Positions 14,137-24,204 of a stretch of DNA of 28,380 bases are shown in pieces (positions within the stretch are counted from its first letter, which is position 1; each line of letters begins with the position of its first letter). The stretch comes from AP-16 sp036395835 (GTDB lineage: Bacteria; Pseudomonadota; Alphaproteobacteria; Rhizobiales; Xanthobacteraceae). Under the pieces are notes generated by a model that saw only the letters and a program-made list of their open reading frames with translations, did not search any database and had not been told where the DNA came from. The DNA lies in the NCBI GenBank assembly GCA_036395835.1, contig DASWCW010000283.1:1-28380 (forward strand). Direction: 5' to 3'. The position numbers were made by a program, and so were the translations under genes.

Positions 14137-16611
14137 ATGAAACCTTGGGTCGGGGTACTTCGAGGACTGGCTTTCGTATGCGTCGTCCTCGGCGGAACCG
14201 TGCTGGGTTCGGCGGCAGTTTCCGTTCTCGCGGCGGAGACTGCGGCCGCGCAGGGCGTTTCGTCCATCGTGGTGGAGGGCAATCGGCGGGTCGAGGCGGA
14301 CACGATCCGCTCGTATTTTCGTGCCGGCTCGGGTGGGCGCCTCGATGCGGCCGCCATCGATGACGGCCTGAAGGCGCTCTACGCCACCGGCCTGTTCCAG
14401 GACGTGAGAATCAGCCAAGCTGGCGGCCGCCTGGTGGTGAGCGTGGTCGAGGCGCCGGTCATCAACCGGGTCGCCTTCGAGGGCAACAAGCGCGTCAAGG
14501 ACGATCAGCTGATCGCCGAAGTGCAGTCCAAGGCCCGCGGGACGCTGTCGCGGCCGATGGTGCAATCCGACGTGCAGCGCATCGTCGACGTCTACCATCA
14601 TTCCGGACGCTTCGACGTGCGCGTCGAGCCGAAGATCATCGAGCTGCCGAACAATCGCGTCGATCTCGTGTTCGAGATCACCGAGGGGGATAAGACCGCG
14701 GTCCGCGAGATCATCTTCGTGGGCAATCGCACTTTCGGCAAGACCCGGCTCAAGGACGTGATCAAGACAGGCGAAAGCGGGCTTTTCAGCTTTCTCAAGA
14801 GCGCCGACATCTACGATGCCGATCGCGTCGAGGCTGATCGCGATCTGCTGCGTCGGTTCTATTTGAGCAAGGGTTTCGCCGACGTGCAGGTCCTCTCCGC
14901 GGTCTCGGAGTACGATCCGGTCCGAAAAGGCTTCATCATCACCTTCACGATCGAGGAAGGCGACCTCTACCATTTCGGCAGCGTCGACATCCTCTCCAAC
15001 GTGCGCGATGTCGATGCCGCCAGCCTGCGCGCGGTGCTCAAGGCCCAAGCCGGCGGCGTGTACAACGTCGAGGCGGTGGAGAAGACCAGCGAGAACATGA
15101 CGATCGAGATGTCGAAGCGCGGATATGCCTTCGCCCAAGTGCGGCCGCGCGGCGACCGGGATCAGGCGACACATCTCATCAACGTGGTGTTCGTGGTCGA
15201 CGAGGGGGCGCGCGCCTACATCGAGCGCATCAACATCCGCGGCAATACCAGGACGCGCGAGTATGTCATCCGCCGCGAATTCGAACTCGCCGAAGGCGAC
15301 GCCTACAACAAGGTGCTGGTCGATCGCGCCGAGCGGCGGCTGAAGAACCTCGGTTATTTCAAGACCGTGAAGCTCAACAACGAGCCCGGGTCCGCACCCG
15401 ACCGTGTGATCATCAATGTCGAGCTCGAGGAGCAGCCCACCGGCGATTTCTCGGTTTCGGGCGGCTATTCGACGGCCCAGGGCTGGCTCGCCGAGGTCAG
15501 CATCAGCGAGCGCAATCTGCTTGGCCAGGGACAATTCGCCAAGGCGGCGGCGACCATCGGGCAATATTCGCGGGGCTTTTCCGTCTCCTATGCCGAGCCG
15601 TATTTTCTGGGCTATAGGCTTTCGGCCGGCATCGATGTGTTCGCCCAGCAGAACCTGCACAGTCCGTTTCAATCCTACGGCAGCGAGACCTACGGCACCG
15701 GCCTGCGCCTTGGATCGGCGCTGCGGGAGGATCTGGCGCTGCAGCTGCGCTACAACATCTACCACCAGAAGATCACGATCGACTCAAAGCTGACCGATTG
15801 CGACACCCTCACGCCGCCGGATCCCAGTGATCCTGTTGCCGTGGCTGCGTTTCTAGCAACCTGCCAGGGCAACGGCGAGGTCTCCAGCGCCATCAAGCAG
15901 ACGCTGCTCCGCGGTCCGCTCTGGGTATCGCAGGTCGGCTATTCGCTGACCTACAGCACCGTCGACAACAACCGCAATCCGACCAGCGGCCTCTTGACCG
16001 AGATCAAGCAGGATTTGGCCGGTGTCGGCGGCGATGTCAACTTTCTCAAGACCAGCGGCGAGGCGCGGTATTATTACAACGTGTTTGCCGATGTCGTGGT
16101 CGTGGGCCGCGCCCAGGCCGGCAATGTGACGCCGTGGGGCGGGCAAAATGTGCGCATCTTCGATTCGTATTTCGGCGGACCGTGGCTCGTCCGCGGCTTT
16201 GCCCCGAACGGATTCGGCCCGCGCGACCTGACCCCGGGAACCACCCGTGACAACGTCGGCGGCACGAATTTCTGGGGCGCCAGCCTCGAGCTGCAGTCCC
16301 CGATCCCGAATCTCCCGAAAGATATCGGGCTGAAAGTCGCGACGTTCGCGGACGTCGGCAGTGTGTGGAATTACGGCGGCCCGAAGGTCTTTTCGCCCCC
16401 GATTTTTCCGAACACGTTGTGCGGGCACGGCGGGAACCCGAGCGATTGCTCCGGACCTGCCGACTCGTTCAAGCCGCGCTCCGCCGTCGGCGTAGGCTTG
16501 ATCTGGGATTCGCCGTTCGGCCCGCTCCGGATCGATTACGCCTTCGCCCTGACCAAGGAAGGCTACGACCGCACCCAGGCGTTCCGCTTCGGCGGCGGGA
16601 CGAAATTCTAA
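14137..16611 (+). CDS. bamA: Outer membrane protein assembly factor BamA
   Basis: This is the central Omp85 protein that inserts beta-barrel proteins in the outer membrane. The 824 residues start with a Sec signal peptide (MKPWVGVLRGLAFVCVVLGG and on to AAETAAAQG). Five POTRA domains follow (for example VEGNRRVEADTIRSYFRAGS, then FEGNKRVKDDQLIAEVQSKA, IIFVGNRTFGKTRLKDVIKT and INIRGNTRTREYVIRREFEL), and then a 16-strand barrel. The conserved loop-6 motif VRGF is at residues 685-688. The protein ends GGGTKF with the C-terminal phenylalanine needed for barrel recognition. I chose ATG 14137 by the signal peptide. Cysteine-bearing barrel loops near residues 550-580 and 765-780 (TDCDTLTPPD, CGHGGNPSDC) are notable but probably surface loops. 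Confidence 0.95.
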   Translation: MKPWVGVLRGLAFVCVVLGGTVLGSAAVSVLAAETAAAQGVSSIVVEGNRRVEADTIRSYFRAGSGGRLDAAAIDDGLKALYATGLFQDVRISQAGGRLVVSVVEAPVINRVAFEGNKRVKDDQLIAEVQSKARGTLSRPMVQSDVQRIVDVYHHSGRFDVRVEPKIIELPNNRVDLVFEITEGDKTAVREIIFVGNRTFGKTRLKDVIKTGESGLFSFLKSADIYDADRVEADRDLLRRFYLSKGFADVQVLSAVSEYDPVRKGFIITFTIEEGDLYHFGSVDILSNVRDVDAASLRAVLKAQAGGVYNVEAVEKTSENMTIEMSKRGYAFAQVRPRGDRDQATHLINVVFVVDEGARAYIERINIRGNTRTREYVIRREFELAEGDAYNKVLVDRAERRLKNLGYFKTVKLNNEPGSAPDRVIINVELEEQPTGDFSVSGGYSTAQGWLAEVSISERNLLGQGQFAKAAATIGQYSRGFSVSYAEPYFLGYRLSAGIDVFAQQNLHSPFQSYGSETYGTGLRLGSALREDLALQLRYNIYHQKITIDSKLTDCDTLTPPDPSDPVAVAAFLATCQGNGEVSSAIKQTLLRGPLWVSQVGYSLTYSTVDNNRNPTSGLLTEIKQDLAGVGGDVNFLKTSGEARYYYNVFADVVVVGRAQAGNVTPWGGQNVRIFDSYFGGPWLVRGFAPNGFGPRDLTPGTTRDNVGGTNFWGASLELQSPIPNLPKDIGLKVATFADVGSVWNYGGPKVFSPPIFPNTLCGHGGNPSDCSGPADSFKPRSAVGVGLIWDSPFGPLRIDYAFALTKEGYDRTQAFRFGGGTKF

Positions 16612-16639
16612 AGCTGGGCGAGCCCGGCCCGCAGGGCGC

Positions 16640-17719
16640 ATGAGCGATCCGCTGTTCTTCCGGCGTCCATCGGGCCTCACGTTGCGCGAGCTCGCGGAGC
16701 TCACCGGGGCTTCGCCTCGGGAGGGCGCCCCGCTCGACCGGCGCGTCAGCGATGTGGCGCCGCTCGATCGGGCCGGGCCCGCCGATCTCGCGTTCCTCGA
16801 CAGCCCGCGTTACGCCGACCAGCTCGCCTCGACCCGCGCCGGCATCTGCGTCATATCGGAACGCTTTGCCGAACGCGCTCCGCCGCACGTGACCGTGCTG
16901 ATCGCCCCGCAACCCTATCGGGCGTTCGTCGAAGCAACGCGCGCGCTCTATCCCGACGCGATCCGTCCGTCCTCGCTGTTCGAAGCGAGCGGTGCCGCCG
17001 AGGGGGCGCACGTGCACCCCTCGGCGCGGCTCGAGAAGGGCGTCACGGTGGATCCTGCGGCCATCGTCGGGCCGCGCGCCGAGATCGGTGCCGGAACCGT
17101 CCTGCAGGCCGGGGCGGCCATCGGACCCGACGTGCGCATCGGCCGCGACTGCAACATCGGCGCGGGATCCTCGATCGTGCATGCGCTGATCGGCGATCGG
17201 GTCATCATTCACCCGGGATGCCATATCGGACAGGACGGCTTCGGTTATGTGATGGGTGCCGGCGGCCATATCAAAGTGCCGCAAGTCGGCCGCGTCATCC
17301 TGCAGGATCACGTCGAAATCGGGGCGGGGACCACGATCGACCGCGGCGCCAATCGCGACACGATCGTCGGCGAGGGCACCAAAATCGACAATCTGGTTCA
17401 GGTCGGCCACAATGTCGTGATCGGTCGCCATTGCATCCTGGTGGCCCAAACCGGCATCTCCGGGAGCGTGACCATCGGCGATTTCGTCGTGCTCGGGGCG
17501 CGCGTGGGCATCAACAATCACGTCCGCATCGGGGAGGGCGCACAGATCGCCGCAACCAGCATCGTCAATGACGATGTGCCGCCGGGCGCGCGCTGGGGCG
17601 GAACTCCGGCAAAGCCCGCCAGGATCTGGTTCCGCGAGATGAAATTGCTGGAGCAAATGGCCTTGCGCGCCGGCAAGCAGGGCTCCGGTCGCCGGCAAGC
17701 GCAGCCGGACGAGTCCTGA
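16640..17719 (+). CDS. lpxD: UDP-3-O-acylglucosamine N-acyltransferase
   Basis: This protein of 359 residues adds the N-linked hydroxyacyl chain in the third step of lipid A synthesis, using acyl-ACP. An N-terminal uridine-binding domain (RVSDVAPLDRAGPADLAFLD) precedes a left-handed beta-helix of hexapeptide repeats (for example ARLEKGVTVDPAAIVGPRAE). The catalytic histidine is His257 in NLVQVGHNVVIG. A C-terminal helical region (IWFREMKLLEQMALRAGKQG) closes the protein. It starts 28 bases after bamA, and fabZ begins 11 bases after its stop. Confidence 0.95.
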   Translation: MSDPLFFRRPSGLTLRELAELTGASPREGAPLDRRVSDVAPLDRAGPADLAFLDSPRYADQLASTRAGICVISERFAERAPPHVTVLIAPQPYRAFVEATRALYPDAIRPSSLFEASGAAEGAHVHPSARLEKGVTVDPAAIVGPRAEIGAGTVLQAGAAIGPDVRIGRDCNIGAGSSIVHALIGDRVIIHPGCHIGQDGFGYVMGAGGHIKVPQVGRVILQDHVEIGAGTTIDRGANRDTIVGEGTKIDNLVQVGHNVVIGRHCILVAQTGISGSVTIGDFVVLGARVGINNHVRIGEGAQIAATSIVNDDVPPGARWGGTPAKPARIWFREMKLLEQMALRAGKQGSGRRQAQPDES

Positions 17720-17730
17720 AGGGCCGCGGC

Positions 17731-18189
17731 ATGACCCCATCGACGCCGCCCGACTCGCTCGACATCCAACAGATCTTGGAGCTGCTGCCGCACCGCTATC
17801 CATTCCTGCTGGTGGATCGAGTCGAGCAGATCCGCGGCGATGAATCCTGCGTCGGCATCAAGAACGTCACCGTCAACGAGCCGTTCTTCCGCGGACATTT
17901 TCCCGGACGGCCGGTCATGCCGGCCGTGCTGCTGCTGGAAGGCATGGCGCAAAGCGCAGGCGCAATCTGCGCCCTGTCGCTGAAGCGAGATCGAGCGCCG
18001 CAATCGGTGTATTTCATCACCATCGACAAGGCGAAATTCCGCCGCCCCGTGATCCCGGGCGATCGCATCGAGTATCATATGCAGCGGTTGGCCAGGCGCA
18101 GGAACATGTGGTGGTTTCGCGGCGAAGCCAAAGTCGATGGTCGGATCGCGTGCGAAGCCGAGCTCGGCGCGATGATCGCCGAGCTGTGA
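17731..18189 (+). CDS. fabZ: 3-hydroxyacyl-ACP dehydratase FabZ
   Basis: This 152-residue hotdog-fold protein dehydrates 3-hydroxyacyl-ACP, so it competes with LpxA and LpxD for the same hydroxyacyl substrates, which explains its place in the lpx cluster. The entry motif LPHRYPFLLVDRV is at 19-31. The catalytic pair is His56 (in FRGHFPG) and Glu70 (in LLLEGMAQ). The usual MPGVL reads MPAVL here, a Gly-to-Ala change next to the active-site helix. The start ATG 17731 is confirmed by length; lpxA follows seven bases after the stop. Confidence 0.95.
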   Translation: MTPSTPPDSLDIQQILELLPHRYPFLLVDRVEQIRGDESCVGIKNVTVNEPFFRGHFPGRPVMPAVLLLEGMAQSAGAICALSLKRDRAPQSVYFITIDKAKFRRPVIPGDRIEYHMQRLARRRNMWWFRGEAKVDGRIACEAELGAMIAEL

Positions 18190-18196
18190 CCGCCGG

Positions 18197-18997
18197 ATGC
18201 CGCGCATTCATCCAACCGCCTGCGTCGAACGCGCCGCGGAGATCGCCGAAGACGTCGAGATCGGCCCGTATTGCATCGTCGGCCCCGACGTCGCGATCGA
18301 GCCGGGATGCCGGCTGGTGGCGCACGTCCATCTCGCCGGCCACACCTCGGTGGGTGCCGGAACCACGATCTACCCGTTCGCCTCGCTCGGCACGCCGCCG
18401 CAATCGGTTCGGTACCGCGGCGGGCCGACCCGGCTGGTCATCGGCCGCCATTGCGACATCCGCGAGAGCGTCTCCATGAACATCGGCACGGAGGACGGCG
18501 GCGGAATCACCGAGGTCGGCGAGCGCGGGTTCTACATGGCCAACAGCCACGTCGGTCATGATTGCCACGTCGGCCGCGAGGTGGTGTTCGCCAACGGCGC
18601 CACCTTGGGGGGCCATTGCGTCGTCGGGGATCATGTTTTCATCGGCGGACTCTCGGCCGTGCATCAGTTCAGCCGGATCGGCGCCCATGCCATGATCGCC
18701 GGGCTGACCGGCGTGCGCGCCGATGTCATTCCGTTCGGGTTCGTGATCGGATCCGTCGGACAATTGGCGGGATTGAACGCCATCGGAATGAAGCGGCGGA
18801 AGTTTTCGCACCAGTCCGTGCACGCCGTGCGCAAGGCCTATCGGATGCTGTTCTTCGGCGAGGGGACGTTCGCGAACCGCATCGATGTCGTCGAGGCGGA
18901 ATTCGGCGCAGACACCGCGGTGGCGGCGATCCTTGCGTTCGTGCGCGAAGGCGGCAGCCGGCCGCTGTGTCATCCGCGCGGAGATTATCGGGATTGA
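18197..18997 (+). CDS. lpxA: UDP-N-acetylglucosamine acyltransferase
   Basis: This protein of 266 residues carries out the first lipid A step, transferring a hydroxyacyl chain from ACP to UDP-GlcNAc. Hexapeptide repeats form the beta-helix (VEIGPYCIVGPDVAIEPGCR). NSHVGHDC holds His118 and His121, equivalent to His122 and the catalytic His125 of E. coli. The loop IRESVSMNIGTEDGGGITEV and the C-terminal helical region beginning NAIGMKRRKF match the family. The start has no strong ribosome binding site, consistent with coupling to fabZ. Confidence 0.96.
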   Translation: MPRIHPTACVERAAEIAEDVEIGPYCIVGPDVAIEPGCRLVAHVHLAGHTSVGAGTTIYPFASLGTPPQSVRYRGGPTRLVIGRHCDIRESVSMNIGTEDGGGITEVGERGFYMANSHVGHDCHVGREVVFANGATLGGHCVVGDHVFIGGLSAVHQFSRIGAHAMIAGLTGVRADVIPFGFVIGSVGQLAGLNAIGMKRRKFSHQSVHAVRKAYRMLFFGEGTFANRIDVVEAEFGADTAVAAILAFVREGGSRPLCHPRGDYRD

Positions 18998-19003
18998 CCG
19001 GCG

Positions 19004-19882
19004 ATGCTCGACACCCATCAGGAACGCGCCGCGACGGACGACCCGCTTGCGATCATCTGCGGAGGCGGATCGCTGCCGTTCGCCGTGGCCGATGCGGTCG
19101 CCCGCCGCGGACGGCGCGCGGTCCTGTTCCCGATCCGGGGTTTTGGCGATCCGGCGGCGGTCGAACGTTACCCGCATCATTGGATCGCGCTGGGGCAGTT
19201 CGGTCGCATGTGCCGCCTGGCAAGTGCCGAGCGCTGCCGCGACGTGGTGTTCATCGGCAACCTGATCAGACCTTCGCTCCGCGAGATCCGCCTGGACTGG
19301 CAGACGATCCGCCTCATGCCGCGCATTGCTCGGCTGTATCGCGGCGGCGACGATCGGCTGCTGTCCGGCATCGGCCGCATCTTCGAGGAGCACGGATTCC
19401 GGCTGCTCGGTGCGCACGAGGTCGCGCCCGAGATCCTGGTCCGGGAGGGGGTGATGGGCAAGCGTCGGCCGAGCGAGCGCGATGAGGCCGACATTGCCAC
19501 GGGCCTTGCCGTGCTCGCCGCCATGGGGCCGTTCGACATCGGCCAGGCGGCGGTCGTCGCCTCCGGTCATGTGATTGCGGTCGAAGCGGCGGAAGGGACC
19601 GACGCCATGCTCGCGCGCGTGGCCGAGCTCAGGAGACTGGGCCGGATCCGCTATCCGGTCGGCGTGGGCGTGCTCGTCAAGGCGCCCAAGCCGGGCCAGG
19701 ACCGCCGCCTCGACCTTCCCTCGATCGGGCCGCAGACGGTCGCCGGCGTCATTCGCGCCGGTCTTGCCGGCCTTGCCGTGGTTGCCGGAGGAACCATCAT
19801 GGCGCAGCCCGACGCCGTCGTCGCCACGGCCGATCGGGGCAAGATTTTCGTGATCGGCCTCCCCGATCCGCAGCGGCAATGA
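19004..19882 (+). CDS. lpxI: UDP-2,3-diacylglucosamine pyrophosphatase LpxI
   Basis: The 292-residue protein hydrolyses UDP-2,3-diacylglucosamine to lipid X, the step done by LpxH in E. coli. LpxI replaces it in alphaproteobacteria and was characterised in Caulobacter. Recognisable parts are LAIICGGGSLPFAVADAVAR at the N-terminus, DVVFIGNLIRPSLREIRLDW, DIGQAAVVASGHVIAVEAAEG, and VLVKAPKPGQDRRLDLPSIG, which contains the region of the catalytic aspartate. Its stop overlaps the lpxB start by four bases (ATGA), so the next step of the pathway is translationally coupled. Confidence 0.93.
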   Translation: MLDTHQERAATDDPLAIICGGGSLPFAVADAVARRGRRAVLFPIRGFGDPAAVERYPHHWIALGQFGRMCRLASAERCRDVVFIGNLIRPSLREIRLDWQTIRLMPRIARLYRGGDDRLLSGIGRIFEEHGFRLLGAHEVAPEILVREGVMGKRRPSERDEADIATGLAVLAAMGPFDIGQAAVVASGHVIAVEAAEGTDAMLARVAELRRLGRIRYPVGVGVLVKAPKPGQDRRLDLPSIGPQTVAGVIRAGLAGLAVVAGGTIMAQPDAVVATADRGKIFVIGLPDPQRQ

Positions 19883-21090
19883 GCAGCGCCAGTCCGGGCG
19901 AGACGCCGCCGGCGCGCCGGCTCGCGGTCTTTCTCGTCGCGGCAGAAGAATCCGGTGATCGCCTGGGTGCCGCGCTGATGCAGGCGCTGGCCCAGGAGCA
20001 TCCCGGCGGCTTGGCGTTTTCCGGGGTCGGCGGGCGGGCCATGGCCGCAGCGGGGCTCGACAGTCTGTTTGCGATCGAGGAATTGCCCACGCTGGGCCTT
20101 GCCGCGATCCCGCGACGGCTCGCTGCAATCCTGCGGCGGATCCGGCAGACTGCGGCTGCGATTATCGCCGCGCGGCCGGATGTCCTCGTCATCATCGACA
20201 GCCCGGATTTCACCCACCGCGTGGCGCGGCGCGTGCGCGCCGCAGCGCCCTCCATTCCCATCGTCGATTACGTTTCGCCGTCGGTGTGGGCCTGGCGCCC
20301 GGGACGCGCGCGCGCGATGCGCCGCTATGTCGACCATGTGCTCGCGATCCTGCCGTTCGAGCCGGCCGTGCACCGCAAGCTCGGCGGCCCGCCCACCACC
20401 TACGTCGGGCATCCGCTCGCCGAGCAGGTGAAACGCCTGCGCCCCGACGCGGCGGAGCTTTCGCGCCGCAATGCGGATCCGCCCGTCGTGCTGGTGCTGC
20501 CCGGGAGCCGGCCTGCGGAAATCCGCCGCCTGCTCGGTCCGTTCGGGGCGGCGATCGAGCGGGTGCGGCGCGACGCCGGAAACATCGAGCTGCTGCTGCC
20601 GACGGTCCCGGCGTTGGCCGAAGAAGTCAGGAACGCGACCGCAACTTGGCCCATGGCGCCGAGGGTGATCGCAGACCGGCAAGAAAAGCTGCGGGCGTTT
20701 CGCATCGCGCGCGCGGCGCTCGCCGCGTCCGGGACGGTGACGCTCGAGCTCGCGCTCGCCGGCGTCCCCACCGTCGCGGCCTATCGGGTCGCCGGATGGG
20801 AGGCGGCGATCGCGCGGCGGCTGATCCGGGTTCCCTCGGTGATCCTCGCCAATCTCGTGCTCGGCGAGAATGTCGTGCCGGAATTGCTGCAGGACGAGTG
20901 CGTGCCGGAGCGGCTCGCCGCAGCGCTTGTCCCGCTGCTCGCTGACGGGCCGGAACGCCGGCGCCAGCTCGAGGCCTTCGGCCGGCTCGACGGGATCATG
21001 GAGATCGCGACCGCGCAGCCGAGCCGCAGAGCCGCGGAAATCGTGCTCGCCGCGGCGCGGCGCGAGCTACGTCAGGCCGAGGCTCAATGA
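19879..21090 (+). CDS. lpxB: Lipid-A-disaccharide synthase
   Basis: This 403-residue family 19 glycosyltransferase joins lipid X with UDP-2,3-diacylglucosamine to make the lipid A disaccharide at the inner membrane face. The N-terminal FLVAAEESGDRLGA is the usual entry loop. Other family blocks are FSGVGGRAMAAAGLDSLF, DSPDFTHRVAR, YVSPSVWAWRPGRA, YVGHPLAEQ, LPGSRPAEIRRLL and ASGTVTLELALAGVPTVAAY. It is the last gene of the run. It converges with gltA, with only 20 bases between the two stops and no obvious terminator, so transcripts may overlap. Confidence 0.95.
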   Translation: MSSASPGETPPARRLAVFLVAAEESGDRLGAALMQALAQEHPGGLAFSGVGGRAMAAAGLDSLFAIEELPTLGLAAIPRRLAAILRRIRQTAAAIIAARPDVLVIIDSPDFTHRVARRVRAAAPSIPIVDYVSPSVWAWRPGRARAMRRYVDHVLAILPFEPAVHRKLGGPPTTYVGHPLAEQVKRLRPDAAELSRRNADPPVVLVLPGSRPAEIRRLLGPFGAAIERVRRDAGNIELLLPTVPALAEEVRNATATWPMAPRVIADRQEKLRAFRIARAALAASGTVTLELALAGVPTVAAYRVAGWEAAIARRLIRVPSVILANLVLGENVVPELLQDECVPERLAAALVPLLADGPERRRQLEAFGRLDGIMEIATAQPSRRAAEIVLAAARRELRQAEAQ

Positions 21091-21110
21091 CGAGAGCGCG
21101 GCCGCGGTCG

Positions 21111-22430
<1,320 letters not shown>

Positions 22431-22603
22431 GATCGAGCCCTCGAAATGGAGATGGTTCAGGCTGACAACCGCACAGCACGGCAAAGGTTTGCGTCAAGAA
22501 CCCGCCGGGCCCGTTCCGTCGGGCCTGACAGTTAGGTAGCCTTTTTGCTGCAGCGCCGCAAGGTTCGCCGGCGCGGCCGCCAAGCCCATGTTTCGATGGA
22601 AGA

Positions 22604-24040
22604 TCAGGCCTCGACCGAGTGCACGGCCGCATCGCGCAGCCGCGCCAGGCTCTCGGGCTTGTCGAGCACGCGCAGCACGTCGAAGATGCCCGGCGAGGTC
22701 GTCCGCCCGGTCAGCGCCGCGCGCAGCGGCTGGGCGACGCTCCCGAGCTTGAGCCCGCGCCGCTCGGCGAAGCCGCGCACCGCCTCCTCGAGATTTCCCT
22801 GCTGCCACGGCTCGACCGCTTCGAGCACGGGCAGGAGGTCGGCGATCATCGCGCGGGCGTCGGGGGTGAGCAGGGCCGCGGCCCTGTCCTCGAGCTTGAT
22901 CGGGCGCTCGGCGTAAAGATAGCGGGCGGAATCGACGAGCTCGACCAGCGTCTTGGCGCGCTCCTTGAGGCCCGGCATCGCGGCCACGAGCTTTTGCCGC
23001 AGCCCCGGGGTGAGCTTGGCGGCCAGCTCGGCGCCGCCGGCGATATGCGGCAGCACGCGCTCGATTTCGGCGAGGAGCTCGGCGTCTGCGGTCTGGCGCA
23101 TGTAGTGCCCGTTGAGATTTTCGAGCTTGGCAAAATCGAACCGCGCCGGCGAGCGCCCGATCTGCGGCAGATCGAACGCGGCCATCATCTCCTCGGTCGA
23201 AAAAGTCTCCTGGTCGCCGTGGCTCCAGCCGAGCCGGACGAGGTAATTGCGCATGGCGGCCGGCAGATAGCCCATGGCCCGATAGGCATCGATGCCCAGC
23301 GCGCCGTGGCGCTTGGAGAGCTTGGCGCCGTCGGGGCCGTGAAGGAGCGGAACGTGGGCCATCACCGGCACCGGCCAGCCCAGCGCCTCGTAGATCTGCT
23401 TCTGCCGCGCCGCATTGGTCAGATGATCGTCGCCGCGGATGATGTGGGTCACGCCCATGTCGTGGTCGTCGACCACGACCGCGAGCATGTAGGTCGGGTT
23501 CTGGTCGGAACGCAGCAGAACGAGGTCGTCGAGATCCTTGTTCTGCCAGACCACGCGGCCCTGGACCTGATCCTCGATGATGGTCTCGCCCTCGCTCGGC
23601 GCCCTGAGGCGGATGACCGGCTTGACGCCCGGCGGGGCCTCGGCCGGATCGCGGTCGCGCCAGCGGCCGTCGTAGAGCTTGGCGCGGCCTTCGCGCCGCG
23701 CGGCTTCGCGCATTTCCGCGAGTTCCTCCGGACTAGCGTAACAGTAATAGGCTTTGCCGGCGGCGAGCAGTTGTTCCGCGGCCTCGCGATGGCGCGCGGC
23801 GCGGGAGAATTGCGAGATGGCGTCACCGTCCCAGTCGAGCTCGAGCCAGGAGAGGCCGTCGAGGATCGCCGCGATTGCGGCCTGCGTCGAGCGCTCGCGG
23901 TCGGTGTCCTCGATGCGCAGCAGCATCTTGCCGCCGCGGCCGCGCGCATAGAGCCAATTGAACAGCGCCGTGCGCGCACCGCCGATGTGCAGAAAGCCGG
24001 TCGGAGAGGGAGCGAAGCGCGTGACGATGGTTTCACTCAT
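22604..24040 (-). CDS. gltX: Glutamate--tRNA ligase
   Basis: This class I aminoacyl-tRNA synthetase has 478 residues from ATG 24040. The ATP-binding HIGH motif is HIGG (18-21, in PTGFLHIGGARTALFNWL), and the KMSKS motif is KLSKR (240-244). The anticodon-binding helical domain makes up the C-terminal third (beginning near ENLNGHYMRQTADAELLAEI). The zinc-finger cysteine set of some GluRS proteins is not evident (YCYASPEEL only). The frame is open 52 codons upstream, but homologous sequence starts at MSETIVTRFAPSPTG. Alphaproteobacteria often have two GltX proteins, one of which misacylates tRNA-Gln for GatCAB. Here a glnS is encoded next door in divergent orientation. Confidence 0.95.
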   Translation of the reverse strand: MSETIVTRFAPSPTGFLHIGGARTALFNWLYARGRGGKMLLRIEDTDRERSTQAAIAAILDGLSWLELDWDGDAISQFSRAARHREAAEQLLAAGKAYYCYASPEELAEMREAARREGRAKLYDGRWRDRDPAEAPPGVKPVIRLRAPSEGETIIEDQVQGRVVWQNKDLDDLVLLRSDQNPTYMLAVVVDDHDMGVTHIIRGDDHLTNAARQKQIYEALGWPVPVMAHVPLLHGPDGAKLSKRHGALGIDAYRAMGYLPAAMRNYLVRLGWSHGDQETFSTEEMMAAFDLPQIGRSPARFDFAKLENLNGHYMRQTADAELLAEIERVLPHIAGGAELAAKLTPGLRQKLVAAMPGLKERAKTLVELVDSARYLYAERPIKLEDRAAALLTPDARAMIADLLPVLEAVEPWQQGNLEEAVRGFAERRGLKLGSVAQPLRAALTGRTTSPGIFDVLRVLDKPESLARLRDAAVHSVEA

Positions 24041-24204
24041 GTGGACGGGCAGGACCGGCGACGGGCAACGACGACGTCGGGCGATGTACCACGGCTCGTA
24101 CCAAGGGCAAAGCTGCGCGCGCGCAATAAAGCCGGGCCGTCTCGACGCGCGGCCGTGAAACTGGCAGATAGGCGCTGCCACGGCGCAGCACAACACGGAT
24201 CGGC

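Noticed and set aside
21091..21110. CGCGGCCGCG palindrome between lpxB and gltA as a terminator
   Set aside because: It has no loop to form a hairpin and no run of T on either strand.
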